Part shown: positions 36,095 to 43,788 of the stretch, piece by piece
How positions within the stretch are numbered: position 1 is the stretch's first letter
Layout: every line of letters starts with the position of its first letter
Assembly (NCBI GenBank): GCA_030019215.1
Contig: JASEEZ010000004.1
Span: forward strand, 1 to 64,000
Reading direction: 5' to 3'
DNA: 64,000 bases
Source: Actinomycetota bacterium
GTDB taxonomy: Bacteria > Actinomycetota > Aquicultoria > Subteraquimicrobiales > UBA9087
Translations under genes and position numbers: made by a program
The notes under the pieces: model-generated
The model's input: the letters and a program-made list of their open reading frames with translations, nothing else
Databases searched by the model: none
Told to the model about the DNA's origin: nothing

Positions 36095-36946
36095 TTGCCA
36101 AGACTTAGTAGCAACTATGAGTTTGGAGTAACAGAAGCTTCAAAATCGGTTTTGGTTGAACTTATGACCATCCTTAAAAGCTATGCCGAAGCTCTGGTTT
36201 TGATTGGTGGATGGGCCCCTTATTTCCTATTGGAAAAGCATAAATCACCAAGTTCTGACTTCAAGCACGTGGGCTCCATCGATATCGATCTGGTAATAGA
36301 TCCTCAAATCATTGATGAAGAAAGATACGCTACCATCACTCAGATGCTTCTGGATCGAGGATACACACCCTCTCCTCAAATCCTTTATCAATTTGAAAGA
36401 AAAATAGTCTCCCCCTTAGATCGGAAGGAATACGTTGTTGGAGTAGATTTTCTAACTCCAAAGCCGGAAAAAGGCAGAGGAAGAAGACATCGTCATAGGC
36501 TTGTGCAACCAGATTTATGCGCGAGGACTTTGGAGGGAGCAGAAATCGCACTGAAACATAACTGGGATTGTTCCCTGTCCGGAATACTGCCTGAGGATGG
36601 AGAAACAACAGTCACTTTCAAAGTTACCAATATAGTGAGCTCCCTGGCCCTTAAGGGCGTTGCTCTAGGCGAAAGGTATGCTGAAAAAGATGCGTATGAT
36701 ATCTATACGCTTCTTTCTTATTACAAAGACGGTTCTAAGGACGTGGCGGGCGAACTCAAGCCTTATTTAGACAACAAAATTCTCCAAAAAGGGCTTGTGA
36801 GCATCGAGTCTAAATTCAGGGGTCTCGAGGCTGAGGGACCATCTTGGGTTGCCAGTTTTCTGTTTCAAACCGATCCCGAACTCATCAGGCGAACAAAAAT
36901 GGATGCCTATATGAGCGTAAAGGAGTTCTTTGAGCATTTGAAATGA
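36095..36946 (+). CDS. AbiEii-like nucleotidyltransferase (putative toxin)
   Basis: 283 residues. The nucleotidyltransferase site appears as LVLIGGWAPYFL, then HVGSIDIDLVID. The later VSSLALKGVALGERYAEKDAYDIYTLL fits AbiEii-type proteins. It starts with TTG behind AAAAGGAG at normal spacing and follows the long AbiEi-like gene by 12 bp, forming the third such pair in the window. Toxic activity is inferred from the pairing. Confidence 0.8.
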   Translation: MPRLSSNYEFGVTEASKSVLVELMTILKSYAEALVLIGGWAPYFLLEKHKSPSSDFKHVGSIDIDLVIDPQIIDEERYATITQMLLDRGYTPSPQILYQFERKIVSPLDRKEYVVGVDFLTPKPEKGRGRRHRHRLVQPDLCARTLEGAEIALKHNWDCSLSGILPEDGETTVTFKVTNIVSSLALKGVALGERYAEKDAYDIYTLLSYYKDGSKDVAGELKPYLDNKILQKGLVSIESKFRGLEAEGPSWVASFLFQTDPELIRRTKMDAYMSVKEFFEHLK

Positions 36947-36968
36947 TAATTTCGCAGGGCATTAATAG

Positions 36969-37073
36969 ATTTCCGCGCGATTTGTAAAGGAAGATTATGG
37001 AGAGATACTCGTTTTTGAGGAGCTTAGGCGTGCTCTTCGGGAGATTTTGAACGAGATGTTCATTGGTTTATAG
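36969..37073 (+). other. Possible C-terminal gene fragment
   Basis: A 34-codon open stretch without a start, between the third AbiE module and the heptosyltransferase gene. It ends with EILVFEELRRALREI plus LNEMFIGL and a stop, reading like an amphipathic protein end. I cannot assign a family. It fits the pattern of gene remnants in this part of the window. Confidence 0.3.
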
Positions 37074-37096
37074 TTTTTCAAGCCCTTGGAGTGGTC

Positions 37097-38251
37097 GTGA
37101 AGACAGAACTGCTTAAAAAGATAGATAAGATAGTGGGTACGCCGCTCTGTGTCTTGCTGGGCATTTTCGATAAGCTCACCCGTCCTTTTCGAAGAAAAAT
37201 TGATTTAAAAGAGGCCGAGCGCATCCTCATCATCAAGACGGTTGCCCTGGGAGATTTGGTGGTTGCCCTTCCCGCTATCAAGGCGATCAGGGAAACCTAT
37301 CCCCGTGCTTACATCGCCATGCTGGTCACCCCTCGCGTCAGGGAAATAGTCGAAGGGAACCCCCACCTGGATGAGATAATCTACTATGATGTGTTGGGAA
37401 AAGACAGGGGCATCGGTGGGCTGTTTACTCTAATCAAGCGCCTCAGGGCGGGGAAGTTTGATATGGTTGTCGAACTGGAACATTACTATCGGTTCACCAC
37501 TCTCTTGTCTTATCTTTCCGGTGCTCCAGTTAGAGTCGGATTTGACTTGCCCAACCAGGGCAGGAGCTGGCTTTTTACCATCAAGGTCCCTTATCCCTAT
37601 CACAAGCACGAGGTGGAGACTTTCCTGGAGGCGGCCAAAGCGGTTGGAGCCAATGTGGCGGAAATCAAATTGGAGGAGATACCCACTTCCAGGGAGGACA
37701 AGGAGTTCGCTGAAAAGTTCTGGGGGGAGTACGGTATCATCGATCACGACTTGGTTGTAGGGATTCATCCCGGCACCAGTGAGATAGCCAAGGCCCGCCG
37801 GTGGATGCCCGAGCGTTTTGCCGAGGTCGCCGATGGGCTAGCGCGGGATTATAATGCCAGGGTTGTTTTCACCGGTGCGCCCGCCGATGTAGAATTAGTT
37901 GATGATATTGCTGGGTCGATGCGGACGAAGCCAGTTGTGGCTGTTGGAAAGACGACCTTGAAGCAATTTGCTGAACTGACGAGGAGATTTAACCTTTTCA
38001 TCAGTGTCGATACCGGACCGATGCACATCGCCGCTGTCATGGGGACTAGGGTGATTGGTTTGTTTGGACCGAATACCCCCGAGAAGTGGGCTCCCTACGG
38101 GGGAGGAAATATTTCCATTTACAGGAAGTTAGATTGCAGCCCCTGCACCAAGCAGTATTTAGGGCAGGTCTCGAAATGTCGAAAAGATGATTGCATGAGA
38201 GCGATAACCGTGGAAGACGTGATGGAAGCAGCGAGGACGATGCTAAGGTAG
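37097..38251 (+). CDS. GT9 heptosyltransferase-like glycosyltransferase
   Basis: 384 residues. ILIIKTVALGDLVVALPAIKA near the N-terminus, split by the ADP-heptose site, and DTGPMHIAAVMGTRVIGLFG in the C-terminal domain are hallmarks of ADP-heptose:LPS heptosyltransferases. The C-terminus has the Cys-rich SPCTKQYLGQVSKCRKDDCM pattern. It probably adds heptose to a surface glycan, using ADP-heptose made by the four genes that follow. The GTG at 37097 is 5 bp from GGAG; an upstream GTG at 37091 overlaps that site. Confidence 0.88.
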   Translation: MKTELLKKIDKIVGTPLCVLLGIFDKLTRPFRRKIDLKEAERILIIKTVALGDLVVALPAIKAIRETYPRAYIAMLVTPRVREIVEGNPHLDEIIYYDVLGKDRGIGGLFTLIKRLRAGKFDMVVELEHYYRFTTLLSYLSGAPVRVGFDLPNQGRSWLFTIKVPYPYHKHEVETFLEAAKAVGANVAEIKLEEIPTSREDKEFAEKFWGEYGIIDHDLVVGIHPGTSEIAKARRWMPERFAEVADGLARDYNARVVFTGAPADVELVDDIAGSMRTKPVVAVGKTTLKQFAELTRRFNLFISVDTGPMHIAAVMGTRVIGLFGPNTPEKWAPYGGGNISIYRKLDCSPCTKQYLGQVSKCRKDDCMRAITVEDVMEAARTMLR

Positions 38252-38345
38252 AAGTAAGAAGGCAGAAGCAAGAAGTCAGAGAGTCAAAAGTCAAGAGTCG
38301 AATGACGAAGGACGAAGGACGAAGGACGAAGAGCGAAGAAGGAGG
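38252..38345. repeat. Heptad arrays before gmhA
   Basis: GAAGTAA / GAAGGCA / GAAGCAA / GAAGTCA words are followed by GTCAAAA / GTCAAGA / GTCGAAT and three GACGAAG units (7-bp period throughout). No gene is present. Confidence 0.75.
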
Positions 38346-38368
38346 CACCAGACATAAGGGAACAGGTT

Positions 38369-38390
38369 AAAATTCTGAATTCAGAATTTT
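38369..38390 (+). promoter_or_regulatory. Perfect 22-bp palindrome upstream of gmhA
   Basis: AAAATTCTGAA followed by its exact inverse complement TTCAGAATTTT, ending 19 bp before the ATG at 38410 and 10 bp before the GGAG ribosome site. It could be an operator for the heptose genes or a member of the repeat background. Confidence 0.5.
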
Positions 38391-38409
38391 CTGGGGGGTA
38401 GGAGTGGCC

Positions 38410-38985
38410 ATGGAGGATATCATTATTCAAGAACTTAGGGAGAGTGTCGAGGTTAAGAAGGCCACGGAGTCTTTGGTGGGAGAGATTGCCGAAGCAGCTC
38501 AGGCGGTTATTGATGCTTTAAAGGCGGGTAGTAAGGTCATCTTATTTGGGAACGGGGGGAGTGCCGCCGATACTCAGCACATCGCCTGTGAGCTCGTGGG
38601 TCGGTTTGGGCGGGAACGCCCCGCGCTGCCGGCCGTCGCCTTGACCACCGATACCTCCGTCTTGACGGCGGTTGGCAACGACACAGGATTCGAGAATATC
38701 TTCGCTCGTCAGGTCGAGGCACTGGCAAAGGCCGGTGATGTGGCCATCGCCATCAGCACCAGTGGCTCATCTCCCGATGTGCTCAAGGCTGTGGAGGTTG
38801 CCAGGGAGAAGGGTTGCAAAGTTGTCGGATTTACGGGCAAGAATGGTAAGAAGCTTGCTGACCTGGCCGATCTGGCCGTAGTTATTCCGTCAGACGAGAC
38901 TCCACGTATCCAGGAAGCCCACATCACCATCGGGCACATCATCTGCCGGCTGGTGGAAGAAGAGATATTTGGGAAGAAGAAGTAG
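38410..38985 (+). CDS. gmhA: Sedoheptulose-7-phosphate isomerase
   Basis: 191 residues, SIS-domain fold. It isomerises sedoheptulose 7-phosphate to D-glycero-D-manno-heptose 7-phosphate, the first step to ADP-heptose. LFGNGGSAADTQHIACELVG and AISTSGSSPDVLKAVEVA are characteristic, and QEAHITIGHIICRLVE carries the expected late His. The ATG at 38410 is preceded by GGAG at 5 bp; the GTG at 38404 overlaps it. The next step's gene, gmhB, follows after a repeat-filled gap. Confidence 0.95.
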   Translation: MEDIIIQELRESVEVKKATESLVGEIAEAAQAVIDALKAGSKVILFGNGGSAADTQHIACELVGRFGRERPALPAVALTTDTSVLTAVGNDTGFENIFARQVEALAKAGDVAIAISTSGSSPDVLKAVEVAREKGCKVVGFTGKNGKKLADLADLAVVIPSDETPRIQEAHITIGHIICRLVEEEIFGKKK

Positions 38986-39060
38986 GAAGTCAGAAGTCAG
39001 AGTTAAGAAGTCAGAAGGCAGAAGTCAGAATTAAGAAGTGGAAAGCGAGAGGCTGAGGTT
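38986..39060. repeat. Heptad array between gmhA and gmhB
   Basis: Words GAAGTCA, GAAGTCA, GAGTTAA, GAAGTCA, GAAGGCA, GAAGTCA, GAATTAA and GAAGTGG run in 7-bp register directly after the gmhA stop. Confidence 0.75.
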
Positions 39061-39115
39061 TTTCAATTCATACGTCTTAATTCTAACTCCATAATTCGCG
39101 ATTGCGAGTGGGAAG

Positions 39116-39664
39116 ATGAGCAATCGGGCGGTTTTTTTAGATAGAGACGGTATAGTCATAAGGGACACGGGCTATCTCGGCGACCCCGATCTCGTGGAGT
39201 TGCTACCGGATGCGGCACAGGCCATAAAGTCTCTGAACGAAGCCGGTTACAGGGTGGCCATCGTGACTAATCAGTCGGGGGTTGCTCGAGGATATTTTAC
39301 CGAGGAGACTTTGGGGAGGATAAATCGACGGTTGAATGAGCTTCTGGAGAGGGAAGGAGCTCGTCTGGATGGAATTTATTACTGTCCTCATCACCCCCAA
39401 GCTGAAGTGGAGGCATATCGGCGGGATTGTGATTGCCGTAAGCCAAAACCGGGCCTAATTTTCAAGGCGGCCAAGGATTTGAATGCGGATTTGAAGAATT
39501 CCTATATGATTGGTCATGAAGAGAGGGATATCGAGGCCGGGCATCGGGCGGGATGCAAAACTATCTTAGTCGCCACCCCGCCGCAGGCGGGGCAGGCACC
39601 GAATAAAGTAGTTGCCGGTTTGAGAGAGGCAGCGGAGTGGATACTAGCTTTCGACAGAGACTAG
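39116..39664 (+). CDS. gmhB: Heptose-1,7-bisphosphate 7-phosphatase with altered metal-site residue
   Basis: 182 residues, HAD fold. It removes the 7-phosphate from heptose bisphosphate. The nucleophile motif is VFLDRDG (Asp9, Asp11) and the second motif is VTNQSGVARG. The Zn loop has Cys90, His92, Cys105 and Cys107 in YYCPHHP and RDCDCRKPKPG. The final motif reads MIGHEERDIEAG where the family usually has GDxxxD, so the first metal-binding Asp is His134 (codon CAT at 39515-39517). A single G-to-C change would restore GAT. The enzyme may be impaired, or the base may be an error. Confidence 0.9.
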   Translation: MSNRAVFLDRDGIVIRDTGYLGDPDLVELLPDAAQAIKSLNEAGYRVAIVTNQSGVARGYFTEETLGRINRRLNELLEREGARLDGIYYCPHHPQAEVEAYRRDCDCRKPKPGLIFKAAKDLNADLKNSYMIGHEERDIEAGHRAGCKTILVATPPQAGQAPNKVVAGLREAAEWILAFDRD

Positions 39665-39860
39665 GGTACAGGGACGAATGACGAATGACGAATGACGAAG
39701 AACAAGGCACCAGGCACCAATTCGAAACTCGGAATTGGGAGCCAGGAATTAGCATGGAGCGGAAAGCCCCGCATCTTGCGGAGTAAACTCCGAGCACAGA
39801 GCGTAGAGACAAAAGATTTTTCTCTGAGCTCTAAGCTCCGAGCTCTAAGCTGATAAGTGT
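39665..39860. repeat. Heptad arrays and hairpin module before hldA
   Basis: GACGAAT / GACGAAT / GACGAAT / GACGAAG and GGCACCA / GGCACCA words, then the hairpin module (GAGCGTAGAGACAAAAGA with TTTTTCTCTGAGCTC) and TAAGCTC / CGAGCTC words. The 206-bp gap between gmhB and hldA holds no gene. Confidence 0.75.
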
Positions 39861-39870
39861 TGGAGGCGAG

Positions 39871-40863
39871 ATGAATAAGGACCGGTTGAAGGAGATTTTT
39901 GCCAGCGCGCTGGGTAAGACCATTATGGTTTTCGGCGATGTCATGGTGGACGAGTTTCTCTACGGAAAGGTCGATCGCATCTCACCGGAGGCGCCCGTAC
40001 CGGTGCTGGAGTTCAATTCGCATGTCTTTCTCCCTGGGGGAGCCGCTAATGCTGCTAACAATATAAGGTCGTTGGGGGGAGAGGTTTTGCTCGCCGGTTG
40101 CATCGGGGAGGATTTTGCCGGGGAAAGGCTCCTTCAAGAGCTTGCCCGGAGAGGGATATCCACCGATGGTCTGATCACCGCCTCCGGTAAGCCGACAACT
40201 TTGAAGACCAGGGTCATTGCCCACACCCAGCAGGTCGTTCGGATAGATAGGGAGGAAAGGGCTCCCATAAATTCTACTGTCGAGGGGGGAATTAAGGAGT
40301 ATATAAAGGGCAATTTGGAAAAGGTGGACGCTGTCCTCGTCTCGGATTATGGCAAGGGAACCGTCACCGAAGGTGTTCTCAAGGAGTTGGTTGTACGATG
40401 CAGAGAACCAAGGAAGCCCATCGTTGCCGATTCCAAGACCTTGTTTATCGATTGCTATAAGGGTGTTGCTGCTCTCACTCCGAATGTGGCCGAGGCAGAG
40501 AGATTCACGGGGATAAAAGTGGCTGGTGAGGAGTCCCTTGTTGAGGTCGGGCGGCGACTCCTCGAACTCCTCGATGCAAAGGCGGTTTTGCTCACCCGGG
40601 CGGAACAGGGCATGTCTCTATTTGAGAAAGGTGGCGACGTGACTCATATACCGGCGATTTCCACTGAGGTACACGACGTCACCGGAGCGGGAGACACCGT
40701 GGCTGCTGCTTTTGCCCTCGCTTTGGCCGCCGAAGCGACCATAAAAGAGGCGGCCTTCGTAGCGAATCTTGCGGCTGCGGTGGTGGTGAGAAAGGTTGGA
40801 ACGGCCACCGCGACTCCGGAGGAGGTCACGGAGATTTTGCACGAGTGGAAGGGTTCATCCTAA
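39871..40863 (+). CDS. hldA: D-glycero-beta-D-manno-heptose-7-phosphate kinase
   Basis: 330 residues, PfkB/ribokinase fold. Phosphorylates heptose 7-phosphate at C1. Seen: KTIMVFGDVMVDEFLYGKV, LPGGAANAANNIRSLGGEV and the anion-hole/catalytic motif DVTGAGDTVAAAFALAL. It corresponds to the first domain of E. coli HldE (RfaE); here the second domain is the separate gene hldC at 40932. The ATG at 39871 has TGGAGGCGAG upstream. A strong hairpin lies between it and hldC. Confidence 0.93.
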   Translation: MNKDRLKEIFASALGKTIMVFGDVMVDEFLYGKVDRISPEAPVPVLEFNSHVFLPGGAANAANNIRSLGGEVLLAGCIGEDFAGERLLQELARRGISTDGLITASGKPTTLKTRVIAHTQQVVRIDREERAPINSTVEGGIKEYIKGNLEKVDAVLVSDYGKGTVTEGVLKELVVRCREPRKPIVADSKTLFIDCYKGVAALTPNVAEAERFTGIKVAGEESLVEVGRRLLELLDAKAVLLTRAEQGMSLFEKGGDVTHIPAISTEVHDVTGAGDTVAAAFALALAAEATIKEAAFVANLAAAVVVRKVGTATATPEEVTEILHEWKGSS

Positions 40864-40870
40864 AGAGTTC

Positions 40871-40901
40871 ACCCTGTTAGAAGCCGGGCTTCTAACAGGG
40901 T
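40871..40901. repeat. Perfect 15-bp inverted repeat between hldA and hldC
   Basis: ACCCTGTTAGAAGCC (40871-40885), one G, and the exact inverse complement GGCTTCTAACAGGGT. No T-run follows, so it is not a classical terminator. GTTCACCCTG flanks it on both sides as a direct repeat, which suggests an inserted palindromic element or an mRNA-processing hairpin that sets the hldA/hldC ratio. Confidence 0.7.
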
Positions 40902-40931
40902 TCACCCTGAAAGAAAGAAGCTGGGGGCAGT

Positions 40932-41432
40932 ATGAAATCTAAGGTTTTGAATTTGGAGAGATTGAGGGAGTTGCTGGGAAGCAAGCGCGAGGGCAAGAAG
41001 GTTGTCTTCACCAATGGCTGTTTTGATCTTCTCCACGTCGGCCACGTGAGATATTTGCAGAAGGCGAAGAATATGGGGGATATTCTGGTCGTGGGCATAA
41101 ACAGCGATGATTCGGCGAAGAGGCTCAAGGGAGAGGGTCGTCCGATCATGCCCGATAGCGAGAGAGCCGAACTGGTAGCCGCTCTCGACTGTGTGGACTA
41201 CGTGACCATTTTTACCGAAGACACCCCATCAAGGTTGATAATGCTTTTGAGGCCCGAGATCCATGTTAAGGGTGGGGATTATACGCTTGAAGATCTGCCG
41301 GAGCTCGAGTTCGTCGAGTCCTACGGTGGCAAGGTGGTCATCGTGGAGGAGGAGAAGGGCTACTCCAGTAGCGGGATTGTGAAGAAGATAGTCGAGAGGT
41401 TCAGTGCTGAAGCAGAGGCGAGCGAGGCGTGA
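40932..41432 (+). CDS. hldC: D-glycero-beta-D-manno-heptose-1-phosphate adenylyltransferase
   Basis: 166 residues, cytidylyltransferase-like fold. Makes ADP-heptose from heptose 1-phosphate and ATP. The nucleotide-binding site is KVVFTNGCFDLLHVGHVRYL, and EEEKGYSSSGIVKKI matches the ISTT/S-like C-terminal motif. It is the partner of hldA. Its stop overlaps by 4 bp the GTG of the next methyltransferase gene. Confidence 0.93.
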   Translation: MKSKVLNLERLRELLGSKREGKKVVFTNGCFDLLHVGHVRYLQKAKNMGDILVVGINSDDSAKRLKGEGRPIMPDSERAELVAALDCVDYVTIFTEDTPSRLIMLLRPEIHVKGGDYTLEDLPELEFVESYGGKVVIVEEEKGYSSSGIVKKIVERFSAEAEASEA

Positions 41433-42193
41433 AAGTTGAGGAGTATCGGCGGATGTTCGAGCTTGAGGACTCCCACTGGTGGTACCGAGGGATCAGAAAA
41501 ATTTTCCTGACACTTCTCGATCAGCGCTACAAAGGGGAGAGTCCCACCAAGGTGATACTCGACGCTGGGTGTGGAACCGGTGCCATGCTCGAGCGGCTGA
41601 GGAGATACGGAAGTCCCATCGGAGTCGATATCTCCAGCGAGGCCCTAAAGTTCTGTGGGTTGCGCGGGAAGGATGAGGTAGTCAGGGCCTCGATTCAAAG
41701 GTTGCCCTTCAAGGATGAGACCTTTGACATCGTCACCTCCTTTGATGTTCTCTATCACAGGGATGTGTGCGACGATGTTGGCGTTCTTCGCGAATTTCAT
41801 CGTGTCCTGGGGAAGGGTGGAAGACTGGCGTTAAATGTTCCGGCCTATAGCTTTCTTTATAGCGAGCACGACGAGGCCATTCACACCAGACACCGATATA
41901 CTCGGGGGGAGTTGAGGTGCAAGATGAGGGAGTGTGGTTTTACTGTGGAGAAGGCATCCTACTGGAATACCTTTCTCTTTCCGTTGGCCGCGACGGTTCG
42001 GTTGGCGAAAAGGGTGGTCGGTCTCGTCGGTGGGTTGAGCGAGGAAGGGAAGGCGCGGTCCGAATTGAAGCCCCTGCCCTCCTGGGCCAATGCCTTTCTC
42101 GCATCGATACTCTCTCTGGAAGCCCTCCTTTTAAAGAGGATGAATTTCCCGTTTGGGCTATCCGTCCTTTTGCTGGCAAGAAGGGGAGATTAG
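41429..42193 (+). CDS. Class I SAM-dependent methyltransferase
   Basis: 254 residues. Begins MFELEDSHWWYRGIRKIFL within the first 25 residues, typical of a subgroup of surface-glycan methyltransferases. Motif I is ILDAGCGTGAMLERLRRYG, followed by FKDETFDIVTSFDVLYHRDV and a C-terminal membrane-seeking segment (about residues 180-245). It is translationally coupled to hldC and lies 4 bp before the polyprenyl glycosylphosphotransferase, so it probably acts on the glycan started by that enzyme. The exact acceptor is unknown. Confidence 0.82.
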   Translation: MKVEEYRRMFELEDSHWWYRGIRKIFLTLLDQRYKGESPTKVILDAGCGTGAMLERLRRYGSPIGVDISSEALKFCGLRGKDEVVRASIQRLPFKDETFDIVTSFDVLYHRDVCDDVGVLREFHRVLGKGGRLALNVPAYSFLYSEHDEAIHTRHRYTRGELRCKMRECGFTVEKASYWNTFLFPLAATVRLAKRVVGLVGGLSEEGKARSELKPLPSWANAFLASILSLEALLLKRMNFPFGLSVLLLARRGD

Positions 42194-42197
42194 TTCC

Positions 42198-43559
42198 ATG
42201 TCGAAGTCGAGCTGGGTAGCTCTCTCCATGATCATGGATGCTATCCTCGTGAATGCGGGGATAATTCTGGCTTTCTTGATCCGTTTTGGGGGAAGGCTTC
42301 CCGCTTTCAACTTTCAGGCCTATACGGGTTTGGCCGTTTTCATCACACTCATCCAGATAGCTGCCTTCTACATCTATGACCTATACGTTGTTGAGAAAGC
42401 CCAGAACAGCTGGGATATCTTTCTGGCGGTTTTAAAGTCGGTCACACTGGGGATGCTCCTCACCGTGGTTTTGACCTTCTTCTACCGATTCTTTTCCTTT
42501 CCTCGAACCGTTCTTTTCCTATCCTGGTTCTTGCTGATCTTATTGATTGCTGGTTGGCGGGTGCTGGCGGCCAAAGCTCTGAAGATAAGATGGCCTACAC
42601 AACGCGTTCTCATAGTGGGAGCGGGAGAGATCGGCCAAAAGATTTTGAGGGAGCTCAAAGGTCGTTCCCAATGGGGCTATGAGGTAGTTGGTCTGGTTGA
42701 GAGAGATCCGGAAAAGCTTGGGAAGCGTTTTGAAGGGGTTCCCATCCTGGGTACGGTGAAGGATATTGCCCCCTTGGTACATCAGCGGGATGTAAACAGG
42801 GTAATAGTAACCACCCCCATTCGCCATCGAGAGCTACTTGAGGATCTCGCTAAGTCCGATGGCGTGCATGTGAGGGTCGAGGCCGTTCCCGAGCTTTATG
42901 AGATCTATATAGGCAAGGTTGACTACGCGCTCATCAGCGATATTCCTTTGGTCGAGTTGACCAGGGAACCCGTTCCGGAATGGGTCCATCTGGCAAAAAG
43001 GGCTATGGATTTCTCTTTGGCTGCAATTTTATTGATTTTGGCTTCTCCCTTGATGCTTTTGGCGGCCATCCTTATTAAGCTGACTTCGCGCGGCCCCATT
43101 ATTTATAAACAGGAAAGGGTTGGAGAGGGCGAGGGAATTTTTAATGTTTACAAGTTCAGAACCATGATTAAGGGCGCGGAGGCGGAGAGCGGTCCCGTTC
43201 TTGCCACGGAGAAGGATTCTCGCGTCACCCCCATCGGTCATTTTTTGAGGAGATATCGAATTGATGAACTACTTCAGCTCATCAATATCCTGAAAGGGGA
43301 GATGAGCTTCGTGGGCCCCCGGCCGGAACGCCCTTTCTTTGTGAAGGAGTTTGAGGAGAGTATATCGGGCTATGCGGAGCGTTTTCGGGTCAAGCCAGGC
43401 GTGACTGGATTGGCACAGGTGAGCGGGACCTACGCCACCACTCCTCAAACCAAACTGAAATACGACTTAATTTACATCTACCATCAGTCCATCTTCCTGG
43501 ATATAAAGATTCTTCTGCACACCCTCAAGGTTGTTTTGACAGGCAAGGGAGCCCGATAG
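42198..43559 (+). CDS. Polyprenyl glycosylphosphotransferase (WbaP/WcaJ-like)
   Basis: 453 residues. About four N-terminal membrane helices, a Rossmann-like CoA-binding domain (QRVLIVGAGEIGQKILRELK), a fifth membrane segment (FSLAAILLILASPLMLLA) and the C-terminal catalytic domain: YKQERVGEGEGIFNVYKFRT, RIDELLQLINILKGEMSFVG and PRPERP. It transfers a sugar phosphate to undecaprenyl phosphate. The ATG at 42198 has GGGGAG upstream; the longer open frame to 42153 overlaps the methyltransferase. It ends the heptose operon. Confidence 0.92.
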   Translation: MSKSSWVALSMIMDAILVNAGIILAFLIRFGGRLPAFNFQAYTGLAVFITLIQIAAFYIYDLYVVEKAQNSWDIFLAVLKSVTLGMLLTVVLTFFYRFFSFPRTVLFLSWFLLILLIAGWRVLAAKALKIRWPTQRVLIVGAGEIGQKILRELKGRSQWGYEVVGLVERDPEKLGKRFEGVPILGTVKDIAPLVHQRDVNRVIVTTPIRHRELLEDLAKSDGVHVRVEAVPELYEIYIGKVDYALISDIPLVELTREPVPEWVHLAKRAMDFSLAAILLILASPLMLLAAILIKLTSRGPIIYKQERVGEGEGIFNVYKFRTMIKGAEAESGPVLATEKDSRVTPIGHFLRRYRIDELLQLINILKGEMSFVGPRPERPFFVKEFEESISGYAERFRVKPGVTGLAQVSGTYATTPQTKLKYDLIYIYHQSIFLDIKILLHTLKVVLTGKGAR

Positions 43560-43560
43560 G

Positions 43561-43780
43561 CTAAAGACAGGGACGAGGGGCGAGGGACGAAGGGCGAGGG
43601 ACGAGGGGCGAGGGGCGAGGAACCAGGCACCAGGCACGAAGTGGGGAAGATTTGTGGAGATCCATGGAGATACATCGAGATTGGTGGAGATCTATCGAGG
43701 TTGAGACTCTAAGCTCTAAGCTCCGTGCTCTAAGCTAACAGCATCCGTCATCCGTCATCCGACATCCGACGAGGGTTAGG
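43561..43780. repeat. Extended heptad arrays before the first Wzy_C/TPR gene
   Basis: Eight or more GGGACGA / GGGGCGA-type 7-bp words, then CAGGCAC twice, then TGGAGAT-like words (GGAGATC, GGAGATA), GCTCTAA / GCTCCGT / GCTCTAA, and CATCCGT / CATCCGT / CATCCGA / CATCCGA. Four different word sets share the same 7-bp period. Confidence 0.8.
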
Positions 43781-43788
43781 GGTGAATC

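Noticed and set aside
43561..43780. Repeat arrays as CRISPR
   Set aside because: Units are 7 bp with no spacers of uniform length and no cas genes anywhere in the window.
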